DNA of 38,376 nt from assembly GCA_003215695.1 (NCBI GenBank), contig QCJZ01000005.1, positions 1 to 38,376 on the forward strand, written 5' to 3'. This document shows positions 9,559 through 17,751 of the stretch, piece by piece (the first letter of the stretch is position 1; every line of letters starts with the position of its first letter). Source of the stretch: Prochlorococcus sp. AG-409-J03. Its GTDB lineage: Bacteria; Cyanobacteriota; Cyanobacteriia; PCC-6307; Cyanobiaceae. A program made the position numbers and the translations under genes. Under the pieces are notes generated by a model. It saw only the letters and a list, made by a program, of their open reading frames with translations, had not been told where the DNA came from and made no database searches.

Positions 9559-10283
9559 AAGAAATAATTGCTATGCATGGCTGGGCTGGTGATAGTCATC
9601 AATGGTCAAGTTGGAAACAGATATTTGCAAGCTGTGGTTGGAAATGGAAAAGTGTTGAACGAGGCTATAAGGATACAAGTCCTAATACACCTACATGGAA
9701 TAACATCTCAAATCCAGTCGAACTTAAAAGAGTTGCTATATGCCACTCACTTGGTTCACATTTGATAGATCAACAAGTTTTACACTCAGCTACTCATGTT
9801 GTATTAATCAATAGTTTTAGTCGTTTTATTCCAAATGGCAAAGAGAATCGCCCTATAAAACTGGCCCTCAACAGGATGATAAATGCAATTAATACCTCTA
9901 ATGAAACAGCGATGTTAAGAAAATTTCATATAAAAGCTTATAAACCCAATTCCATAGATCTTAAATCAACCAAATCAAATCTACTTCATTTATCAGATTC
10001 AGGAAGGTTGAGACTAAAAAAGGATTTAATACTGCTTAAGAATTCTAATTCTCTACCAAATGGATTGAATACTTCCAGCAAAGTGCTAATTATCAACGGT
10101 GCGCAAGACTATATATTAGCTAATCAAACAAAAGTAAAACTAGCTGAAGATTTAATAAATCACTTGGAGACTTCACCAACAACAATCTACCTTCAAGATG
10201 AGGGGCATTCCATTACAAAAACAAAAAATATCAAAAAAATAAAACACTGGCTAGAATTTGATCATGCAAACAACATGGTCTAG
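9555..10283 (+). CDS. bioK: Alpha/beta-hydrolase, probable pimeloyl-ACP methyl ester carboxylesterase of BioK/BioG type
   Basis: Overlaps bioF by ATGA and precedes bioC; MKEIIAMHGWAGDSHQW, nucleophile elbow CHSLGSHL, acid region GAQDYI, late histidine DEGHSI. Symbol assigned mainly from context and cyanobacterial precedent. Confidence 0.75.
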   Translation: MKEIIAMHGWAGDSHQWSSWKQIFASCGWKWKSVERGYKDTSPNTPTWNNISNPVELKRVAICHSLGSHLIDQQVLHSATHVVLINSFSRFIPNGKENRPIKLALNRMINAINTSNETAMLRKFHIKAYKPNSIDLKSTKSNLLHLSDSGRLRLKKDLILLKNSNSLPNGLNTSSKVLIINGAQDYILANQTKVKLAEDLINHLETSPTTIYLQDEGHSITKTKNIKKIKHWLEFDHANNMV

Positions 10284-11019
10284 CCAAGTTAATAAAAACT
10301 TCAATGAAGCTGCATTAAACTATAACGAATCAGCATCAATTCAAAAAAGTACTGCATTCGAACTTGCAAAGATATGTTCTCATCATTCAATCAAGAATGG
10401 ACTATGGGTTGACCTTGGTTCTGGCACTGGACTACTCGCTAAATCATTAGAAGATCTACATCCAAACCAAAATGTAATGAGACTGGATAACTCTAAACAG
10501 ATGCTTGAGCAACATCCAGAAAAAAGTGTTAAACAACTTTGGGATTTAAATGATGGATTACCTAAGTGGTCTGAGAAACCAAATTTATTAGCTTCAAGTT
10601 TTGTTTTACATTGGCTTGACAATCCACAAAAGCAATTGAAGGGATGGTTGGATTCTCTAAGTCTAGATGGATGGATCGCTTTAGCAATCCCAGTTAAAGG
10701 AAGTTTTACTGAGTGGTATGAAGCTGCAGAAAAGGCAAATTTAACATGCACGGCTCTTGATTTACCATCACACGACTCACTAATCAGAGTCGTACCAAAA
10801 CAAAGTGTTATATATAATAAAATTGAAATTATCAAGCAGACATCTAAGAAGGCAACTTCGTTATTGAAACCGATGATTAAAGTCGGAGCACAAAGTAGTC
10901 AGAAGGAACAATTAAGTATTTCAGATTGGCGCCATTTATTGTCATTTTGGCCCATTGCCAATAAAGATGAAGAAATAAGCCTTAGTTGGTCAATTCAGTT
11001 TTTATTAATAAAGCGATGA
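10258..11019 (+). CDS. bioC: Malonyl-[ACP] O-methyltransferase BioC (SAM-dependent)
   Basis: VNKNFNEAALNYNESASIQ N-terminus, LWVDLGSGTGLLAKSL SAM motif, SSFVLHWLDNPQKQLKGW; within bio cluster. Start may be TTG 10258 or ATG 10264. Confidence 0.9.
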   Translation: MIMQTTWSSQVNKNFNEAALNYNESASIQKSTAFELAKICSHHSIKNGLWVDLGSGTGLLAKSLEDLHPNQNVMRLDNSKQMLEQHPEKSVKQLWDLNDGLPKWSEKPNLLASSFVLHWLDNPQKQLKGWLDSLSLDGWIALAIPVKGSFTEWYEAAEKANLTCTALDLPSHDSLIRVVPKQSVIYNKIEIIKQTSKKATSLLKPMIKVGAQSSQKEQLSISDWRHLLSFWPIANKDEEISLSWSIQFLLIKR

Positions 11020-11660
11020 GTACATTCTCAAAAAGAATTATTATTTGTGGTACGGATACAGATGTAGGGAAAACGATAGTTAGCAGCTTTTTCGTCCAAG
11101 GTCTTAAAGCTATCTACTGGAAACCGATTCAAAGCGGCACAGAGGAAAGTACAGATACCAAAACTGTTTGTAAACTCTTGAATCTTGAACCTAAGCGCTT
11201 TATTTCTGAAAGATATAAATTCAAGGCTCCTGTCTCTCCACATTGGGCAGCTGAACAAGAGTCTAGTTTTATAGAACCAAGCAATTTACACTTACCCGAC
11301 TTAAATGAATTAATAATCATCGAGACCGCAGGTGGCTTAATGGTTCCTTTAAATCGAAATTGGCTACAAATAGACCAACTAAAGGTTTGGGGAGCCCCAA
11401 TTATTCTTGTAGCCAGAACTGGTCTTGGCACTCTCAATCACACTTTATTAAGTCTAGAGGCCTTGAAACAAAGAAATTTAAATGTATTAGGGTTAGTACT
11501 CAATGGACCTCCACACAAAGACAATCCAAAGACGCTAGAGCAATTTGGAGATACTAAAATTCTTGCAAGTCTTCCTTTCTTTGATGAAGTAAACGCAAAA
11601 GTACTTTCACAAGAATGGAATAAGCAACAATTAGATCAAAAGCTTAAAGAATACATTTAA
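11016..11660 (+). CDS. bioD: Dethiobiotin synthetase
   Basis: RIIICGTDTDVGKTIVSSFFVQGL P-loop, YWKPIQSGTEEST, ETAGGLMVPL. ATG at 11016 overlaps the bioC stop (ATGA); the track start at 10986 is upstream of this. Confidence 0.93.
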   Translation: MSTFSKRIIICGTDTDVGKTIVSSFFVQGLKAIYWKPIQSGTEESTDTKTVCKLLNLEPKRFISERYKFKAPVSPHWAAEQESSFIEPSNLHLPDLNELIIIETAGGLMVPLNRNWLQIDQLKVWGAPIILVARTGLGTLNHTLLSLEALKQRNLNVLGLVLNGPPHKDNPKTLEQFGDTKILASLPFFDEVNAKVLSQEWNKQQLDQKLKEYI

Positions 11661-11716
11661 AATTAAAATTCTATTTTTTCTTAATCAAGAGATTATTTTG
11701 ACTTTAATCAAGTTAA

Positions 11717-13042
11717 ATGAAACAAGAGGGAAAACTAAATTTGATGAATAATAAACAAGGTTCAAATCAAACTATTCAGAATCCTCATATATGGCCACCA
11801 TTCACACAACTTTCATCCTCTCATCCTCAATTATTGGTTGAGAAGGCCAAAGATGCCCTTTTACTTCCTAAAGACAGAGCTCCAATAATCGATGGCATAA
11901 GTAGCTGGTGGGTCACTCTACATGGTCATGCAAATAAATATATTGCTAAGGCTATCGCAAACCAAGCAGAGCAATTAGAGCAAATTATCTTTGCAGACTT
12001 CACTCATCCTCAAGCTGAGCTTTTAGCTAATCGACTAAGTAAATTAACAGGTCTAGAAAAATTATTCTTCTCAGACAATGGCTCTACTGCAGTAGAAGTG
12101 GCTATAAAAATGGCTCGTCAATGGTGGAAAAATAACGGTGATAATAGATCTCAAATCATTGCATTCGAAGGTGCCTACCATGGAGATACATTTGGAGCGA
12201 TGGCAGTAGGCGAACGAAATATATTTAGCGAACCTTTTGATCAAATGCTATTCCCAGTAAGCAGAGTCCCTTGGCCTGAGACATGGTGGGGAGATGAAGA
12301 TTTTGAGAAAAGAGAGACTAAGGTTTTAAAAGCTCTTGATCGCCTCTTGGAGATACCAACTATTGCAGTAATTCTTGAGCCATTAGTACAAGGAGCTGGA
12401 GGAATGCGAATGGTTCGTCCAGAATTCTTAATAGAAGTCGAAAAAAGAATTCGCCAGTCTAATTCTTTACTTATTACAGATGAAGTATTAACTGGCTTTG
12501 GAAGGTGTGGAGAATTATTTGCTTTTCAAAGAGTCGGATTAAAACCAGACCTGATATCACTCTCTAAAGGGTTAACCGGTGGATTCCTTCCAATGGGAGT
12601 TACCATGGCTAGCAAAAGAATTTCTGAGGGCTTCCTTGGGGAAAATCCCAAGCAAACATTCTGGCATGGTCATAGCTTTACAGCTAATCCCTTAGGCTGC
12701 GCAGCTGCTAATGCTAGCCTAGATCTGTTAGAACAATTCCCTCAAAAATACTTGAATTTTGAGTCTCGTCATCTACCTCATCTACAAAAAATAGTGAAAG
12801 ATCCACGAATTGAATGTCCAAGAATTACAGGAACCATTGCTGCTTTTAATATTAAAGTTAAAGGTAAAAAAGGGTATTTAAATTCAGTTGGAAGAACCAT
12901 TAAGGCAAGTGCATTGAGAGTTGGTGTTTTTATTAGACCATTAGGAGATGTAGTATATCTAATGCCACCACTATGTATTACAGATGAAGAATTAGAAAAG
13001 TGCTACTTGGGAATCCAAGAGGGCTTAAATTCTCTATCCTAG
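11717..13042 (+). CDS. bioA: Adenosylmethionine-8-amino-7-oxononanoate aminotransferase
   Basis: 441 aa class III aminotransferase; IWPPFTQ, DGISSWWVTLHGH, LLITDEVLTGFGRCGELFAF, SLSKGLTGGFLPMGVT. Confidence 0.94.
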   Translation: MKQEGKLNLMNNKQGSNQTIQNPHIWPPFTQLSSSHPQLLVEKAKDALLLPKDRAPIIDGISSWWVTLHGHANKYIAKAIANQAEQLEQIIFADFTHPQAELLANRLSKLTGLEKLFFSDNGSTAVEVAIKMARQWWKNNGDNRSQIIAFEGAYHGDTFGAMAVGERNIFSEPFDQMLFPVSRVPWPETWWGDEDFEKRETKVLKALDRLLEIPTIAVILEPLVQGAGGMRMVRPEFLIEVEKRIRQSNSLLITDEVLTGFGRCGELFAFQRVGLKPDLISLSKGLTGGFLPMGVTMASKRISEGFLGENPKQTFWHGHSFTANPLGCAAANASLDLLEQFPQKYLNFESRHLPHLQKIVKDPRIECPRITGTIAAFNIKVKGKKGYLNSVGRTIKASALRVGVFIRPLGDVVYLMPPLCITDEELEKCYLGIQEGLNSLS

Positions 13043-13100
13043 TATTTTTATTATTAAGATGCTAAGCACTTAGCTATACAATTATTTCTAAGAATTGAAC

Positions 13101-13541
13101 TTACATCAACCAACTTGGATAAGAATCGAGGTTTGCGCCTCTAAAAAAAGCAATAAACACACCTAAAGCCAGGCTAAAGAAAATAGAGCTAATCAAAAGA
13201 AGAAGTGAAAATAATTCTCCACCTGAGAATGGTCGCCTTAAACCTATCGATTTAGAAAATTGTAGAGGTTTTATATCCGTTAAATAAAGTTCTTTGTTCT
13301 GACTCGTAAGATTATTCTCTCTATCTAAAAGCAAGTCATATTTGGCCCTTAAAATAGGATCACTTAATAAATCATAAGCCTCACAAACTTGTTGAAATTT
13401 CCTTGTAGCTTCAACACTTGGCAAAGATGTAGTATCCGGATGAAGTCGCTTGCTTAATTGACGGAAAGCGTTTCTGAGCTCTGCGTTATTAGCAGAGGGA
13501 GAAACTCCAAGAAGTTCGTAACAATTGGAGGAAGGAGTCAA
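13101..13541 (-). CDS. J-domain (DnaJ-like) protein with C-terminal transmembrane segment
   Basis: YELLGVSPSANNAELRNAFRQLSKRLHPDTTS (HPD motif), CEAYDLLSDPILRAKYD; hydrophobic ELFSLLLLISSIFFSLALGVFIAFF near the C-terminus. Confidence 0.88.
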   Translation of the reverse strand: MTPSSNCYELLGVSPSANNAELRNAFRQLSKRLHPDTTSLPSVEATRKFQQVCEAYDLLSDPILRAKYDLLLDRENNLTSQNKELYLTDIKPLQFSKSIGLRRPFSGGELFSLLLLISSIFFSLALGVFIAFFRGANLDSYPSWLM

Positions 13542-13619
13542 ATAAAGAAAATATGATCTAAGTATAAATAGATTTTATCTAAATATCTCAGAACTGACTA
13601 TTCAAAAAAACAATTCAAA

Positions 13620-14366
13620 ATGTCTACTAATAAGAACAACACAAAAGCAAATCATCTCATGATATGGAATGAGATTAAATGGGTACCCAGTCAAAAACAA
13701 TTAGCTCAATTTACACATTTGCAAGAGTTACTTCAAGAATGGAATAAGAAGACCAACCTTACTCGTTTAGTCGATGGAGATGATTTCTGGATTTCGCAAG
13801 TATGTGATAGTTTGTTGCCAGTTCTGCAAGAACTTAAATACCCAGAACTTTCTCATAAATTTATTGATATTGGTTCTGGTTGTGGATTTCCTGGCATTGC
13901 CATAGCTATAGCAATGCCAAAATCAAATATTACTCTTTTAGATTCTTCAAATAAAAAAACGACTTTTCTAAAAGAAGTTTCTAAAAAAATTGGATTGGAT
14001 TCTCGTATAACAGTCATAACTGAACGAGCTGAGACAGCAGGAAAGGATCCAATCCTTAGAGGGCATTTTGACTATGCAATTGCAAGAGCAGTTGCTTCTG
14101 CAAATGTAGTAGCAGAATATCTCGTCCCTTTTTTAAATCCTAGAGGTCAAGCACTTATTTATAAAGGTGGCTGGAGTAAAACAGAGCTTCAAATACTAAA
14201 GAAAGCTTTAACAGAGCTCAATGCAGAGATCAAACGAACACATAAATTCCAACTCCCTAACAATCGCGGTATTAGGAATATTATAAGGATTAGTTCTATT
14301 AATAGATGTCCAGATCAATATCCAAGATCAATTGGCAAACCCAAAAAACAGCCTTTAGGTTTCTAA
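13620..14366 (+). CDS. rsmG: 16S rRNA (guanine527-N7)-methyltransferase RsmG/GidB
   Basis: LLQEWNKKTNLTRL, KFIDIGSGCGFPGIAIAIAMP, DYAIARAVAS, LIYKGG. Confidence 0.93.
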   Translation: MSTNKNNTKANHLMIWNEIKWVPSQKQLAQFTHLQELLQEWNKKTNLTRLVDGDDFWISQVCDSLLPVLQELKYPELSHKFIDIGSGCGFPGIAIAIAMPKSNITLLDSSNKKTTFLKEVSKKIGLDSRITVITERAETAGKDPILRGHFDYAIARAVASANVVAEYLVPFLNPRGQALIYKGGWSKTELQILKKALTELNAEIKRTHKFQLPNNRGIRNIIRISSINRCPDQYPRSIGKPKKQPLGF

Positions 14367-15589
14367 ATTCCCCATAATCTATCTCTTCTTTCACCTCCCA
14401 ATCGATCTTTCAATTTTCTAAGTACAGAAGGGATTTCAGAGATCCACGGGCTATTAATCAAAACTTTTTTTAAATCTTCTTCGCTCACTTCACAATCCAA
14501 GCAATCTGCATTTGAGCCAGGGAACCAATGTCCTCCTCTGCCTAAAAGACCATAACGATCTTTAGCGAAACTCTCCATATCCCAAGCCTCTAATAAATTA
14601 TTTAACCATAACAAAATAGGTATATTAATTTCTCCTGGAGTTTGATCCCAACTCGGTAGTCCAATATTCCAAGTAGTCAACCATGACTCTCCAAGCGACT
14701 TATATGAGGCATTTATTAGTCGCTCATCTATAACGTCAATTAATTCATGCATGACATCCATTTTAGAAATTGCACTTAAATGAATATCAAGATCTTCAGG
14801 CTTTGAGGCGCCAACACTTAACGTATGAATTCTTTTATCACTCAAACAAAATAAATCATTAAATTCTATTGGATGCAAAGGACTACATAACTCTAAAAGT
14901 TTCCCTGAGGGTGTATGCAAATGACCTCCCTTATCAGTAGGACTTATAATAAAAACCCCCATATCATTATCATTCGCTGCCTTTAGAGCTCTTTCATTTT
15001 CCTGCCGAATAAAATACCAATGCAAGTTAACGTAATCAAAAAGTCCTGTCTCAATTGTTTTAATTATTAAATTAACGTTTGCATGAGTTGAAAAACCAAT
15101 ATGACTAACACGACCCTCTTTTTGCCAACGACGAACAATTTCTAGGCATCCATTAGGGCGAATAGTCATGTCCAAGTGTTCGGGAAGATTAATACCATGA
15201 ATAGCTAACAAGTCAATTTTCTCAGAACCTAATCTGCTCATACTCAACTCAAGCTCTTGCTCAAATATCGTAGGATCATTATTTGGTGGGATTTTCGTTT
15301 GCAATATTCTTTTTGGATCATTAATTTGCCCCAAAGCCCAGCCTATTTGGCGTTCTGATGTTCCATAATGACGAGCAGTTTCGATATGATGCATACCTTT
15401 TTTGGCTGCATGCTCGATAGTTTTTTGCAAGATATCTTGTTGTTGATTATTAATCTCTTTAGGGTCTAAATCCTTCCAGCTTTGTTGAAAACGCATACCT
15501 CCAAGCGATAAGACCGGCATCTGAATCTCAGTTCGCCCGAATCTTCTTCTAGGTATTGAACTGTGTGTAAAAATTTCATTTCTGATCAC
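14363..15589 (-). CDS. Aldo/keto reductase family protein
   Basis: RRRFGRTEIQMPVLSLGGMRF, HIETARHYGTSERQIGWAL, GSEKIDLLAIHGI, GRVSHIGFSTHA. Confidence 0.9.
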   Translation of the reverse strand: MIRNEIFTHSSIPRRRFGRTEIQMPVLSLGGMRFQQSWKDLDPKEINNQQQDILQKTIEHAAKKGMHHIETARHYGTSERQIGWALGQINDPKRILQTKIPPNNDPTIFEQELELSMSRLGSEKIDLLAIHGINLPEHLDMTIRPNGCLEIVRRWQKEGRVSHIGFSTHANVNLIIKTIETGLFDYVNLHWYFIRQENERALKAANDNDMGVFIISPTDKGGHLHTPSGKLLELCSPLHPIEFNDLFCLSDKRIHTLSVGASKPEDLDIHLSAISKMDVMHELIDVIDERLINASYKSLGESWLTTWNIGLPSWDQTPGEINIPILLWLNNLLEAWDMESFAKDRYGLLGRGGHWFPGSNADCLDCEVSEEDLKKVLINSPWISEIPSVLRKLKDRLGGERRDRLWGI

Positions 15590-15606
15590 TGGTGGGTCTT
15601 TAGAAA

Positions 15607-16032
15607 TCAGGTAACTGGCGGCAAACCTAAATTGCGAAAATGATGATTATCTAATATTTTTCTCAATTTAAGTAATTCTTCAAAAGATACCCATTCAATA
15701 CAATCAACAGGACAAGTATCTATAGCTTCTTGGATTAATTCCTCACTATCTCCATCTTGTCTAAATGCCCTGGCTCTACCTTGTTCAGGCTCCATAGAAA
15801 AAGTATTAGTAGCAACTGAACTACAATATGTACATCCTATACATTTCCTCTCATCAACCCACACAGCTTTTTCTCTTAATTTCCCTCCTAATACAGGATC
15901 TCTACCATTGAGCTTAAAGTCTTGATTGTTAGCAGCTTCAAAGGCAGCAATTGGACTATGAATATCAGAGGTCTTCTGGTATTCACTAGGTCTTGTTTCG
16001 AAAGCTGCACTAGGATCAAAAGTCAAAGTCAA
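15607..16032 (-). CDS. 4Fe-4S ferredoxin-like protein
   Basis: VDERKCIGCTYCSSVATNTFSMEPEQGRARAF...AIDTCPVDCIEWV: CxxCxxC plus CP motif. Confidence 0.9.
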   Translation of the reverse strand: MTLTFDPSAAFETRPSEYQKTSDIHSPIAAFEAANNQDFKLNGRDPVLGGKLREKAVWVDERKCIGCTYCSSVATNTFSMEPEQGRARAFRQDGDSEELIQEAIDTCPVDCIEWVSFEELLKLRKILDNHHFRNLGLPPVT

Positions 16033-16041
16033 TAAGTAATT

Positions 16042-16434
16042 TCAGGAATCCCAACGGGTAACTACCAATTCTATTGATCCATCAACATTTTGCTTTTGCT
16101 CAGAGATTTGAAATCCTTCCTGAGCAGTTGAATCGAGCACCGTATTTAAAGCATAACGTTGAGTGACTTGAGCCAAAAATCTTTCAACCGGTATTGACTG
16201 TTTCCAAAGATCTAGGTCAGTTACAAGTTCATATGATTTAGAGCCTTCATTCCAGCGGAATCCAATTTCTGATCCCTTGCTCATTTCTACAATCATTTCA
16301 GCTTTAACTGTTTGGCCTCTATAGCCCCTAACTAGATTTTCACCTTCATTGGGTACATAACCTAAATCGATAAGAGCTTGTTTTAAGAACTCTTTTTTAC
16401 GAAGTTGAGTTTTTACTGTGCTGAAATGTGACAT
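16042..16434 (-). CDS. ycf35: DUF1257 / Ycf35-like protein
   Basis: 130 aa; MSHFSTVKTQLRKKEFLKQALIDLGY...GYRGQTVKAEMIVE...IGFRWNEGSKSYELVTDLDLW; family recognised from memory. Confidence 0.85.
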   Translation of the reverse strand: MSHFSTVKTQLRKKEFLKQALIDLGYVPNEGENLVRGYRGQTVKAEMIVEMSKGSEIGFRWNEGSKSYELVTDLDLWKQSIPVERFLAQVTQRYALNTVLDSTAQEGFQISEQKQNVDGSIELVVTRWDS

Positions 16435-16637
16435 CAGTGAATTTCTGCAGGAATAGTCTGTTTTTGAACCTTTTCACGAAGAAAGGTATCAGAGGTTGGT
16501 TCTCTACGCTCAACGGTGCCTAAGGCATCCTCAAGCTTCTCAGTTAAATTGAGACATGCTTCACCAACAAGACCTTCGACGGTTTCTTCAACACGTCCGT
16601 CTTGTCTGATTTTAAAGCGCAATGTGCGTTGTGGCAT
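16434..16637 (-). CDS. DUF2997-like small protein
   Basis: 67 aa; MPQRTLRFKIRQDGRVEETVEGLVGEACLNLTEKLEDALGTVERREPTSDTF; stop overlaps the ycf35 start (TGATG). Confidence 0.8.
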   Translation of the reverse strand: MPQRTLRFKIRQDGRVEETVEGLVGEACLNLTEKLEDALGTVERREPTSDTFLREKVQKQTIPAEIH

Positions 16638-16726
16638 GTCAATGGAGCCCTAAGACACTGATGATATAGAAAAAAAGTATAATTTCGCGAATTGTTTATT
16701 ATAACGATGTGTTTTTGTACCAAAAA

Positions 16727-17536
16727 TTAAACCAATTGACCATCATCAATTAATAACTTCAGTTTTTTTTGTACCTCTGGATTATCCAATTGCTCTAAAG
16801 CTATTCTTGCTTCATACCTGACAGAAGGTTCACGATCATTTAACAAAACAGAAATAAAAGCTTCTTCTATCAGAATTTTGATTTCCTCACTCAAGAAGCT
16901 GTAAAGACGACCAAGAGACCAAATACAGTTACTCCTAACAATTGGTTCACAATCAATTTGCAAACTTTCAAGTAATTGATTTGCTGCTGGTAATGAGTTT
17001 TCTATTGAATTAAGTCCCACCTCCGCAAGAGAGCTGGATGCCCATAATCGAACAGCAGCAACATCTTGTTTTAATGAATTAATAAGAGGTTCTAAAACAG
17101 GCGCATCTAAGTAATTTCCAAGACTCCAAGCAGTAGCTTTTCTTACATAAGCATTACTATCAAACTTCAATAAATACAACAGAAGGTCTATGGCTTGTGG
17201 ACAAGGGTTTCTACCTAAAGCATAAACAGCGCTCATCCTCACGACAGGAGAAGGTTCGTCCAGTAAAGGCACTAAAAATGGAAGAGCTCTGGAATCCCTA
17301 TGTTCACAAAAGACTCTTAAACCTTGAAGTCTTTCTTCGTTTCCAGATTGAAGCCATTTCAAAGCAAGATCGCATTCTTTCGATGAATTCACCAGATCTT
17401 CATCAATTTTATCTGGTTCGATTTCATCTAAAGGATCTCCCGCTAACTGAGCAGCTAATTCTCTTGCCAACAGATCGGGGTCTATAGCCAAATTAGCTAA
17501 CCCTTCTTTACTTAATTTTTGATTTTCATCATTCAT
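16727..17536 (-). CDS. HEAT-repeat (PBS-lyase-like) protein
   Basis: 269 aa; repeated units such as PSPVVRMSAVYALGR, SNAYVRKATAWSLGN, VAAVRLWASSSLAEVG, EPIVRSNCIWSLGR, EPSVRYEARIALEQL. Confidence 0.88.
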   Translation of the reverse strand: MNDENQKLSKEGLANLAIDPDLLARELAAQLAGDPLDEIEPDKIDEDLVNSSKECDLALKWLQSGNEERLQGLRVFCEHRDSRALPFLVPLLDEPSPVVRMSAVYALGRNPCPQAIDLLLYLLKFDSNAYVRKATAWSLGNYLDAPVLEPLINSLKQDVAAVRLWASSSLAEVGLNSIENSLPAANQLLESLQIDCEPIVRSNCIWSLGRLYSFLSEEIKILIEEAFISVLLNDREPSVRYEARIALEQLDNPEVQKKLKLLIDDGQLV

Positions 17537-17560
17537 AACCCTGATTCAAGAAGAGCAAGC

Positions 17561-17686
17561 TTAATTAATTGGTGCTGGTGCAAGCATATCCCCAGGCAGC
17601 CAGATCCGAGCGCTGACTGCAAACAAAGCCACACCAAAAAGCGCAACTATCAAGATAGGGAAAAGAGTGGTCCGGACGAAACCCAA
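17561..17686 (-). CDS. Unlisted 41-aa single-TM small protein (TTG start)
   Basis: Minus-strand frame reads (TTG)GFVRTTLFPILIVALFGVALFAVSARIWLPGDMLAPAPIN-stop; one strong hydrophobic segment with structured C-terminus; fills the gap between the HEAT and SSS genes; below the ORF track cutoff. Confidence 0.65.
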   Translation of the reverse strand: MGFVRTTLFPILIVALFGVALFAVSARIWLPGDMLAPAPIN

Positions 17687-17751
17687 GGTTGAAAATGAAT
17701 TAGTAATTCATTCTGCTCTAAATCTTGACCATTTGGCTACGGAGGGTCAAC

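Noticed and set aside
10383-10835. 150-aa minus-strand ORF antisense to bioC
   Set aside because: Fully inside a well-supported bioC frame; the translation is cysteine/serine-rich with no recognisable domain, consistent with an antisense shadow ORF.
11028-11437. Overlapping minus-strand ORFs (11028-11258, 11129-11437) antisense to bioD
   Set aside because: bioD has clear motifs on the + strand; antisense products look non-protein-like.
13061-13076. gctaa-gcac-ttagc small hairpin between bioA and the J-domain gene
   Set aside because: Only a 5-bp AT-rich stem without a convincing T-tract; too weak to call a terminator.
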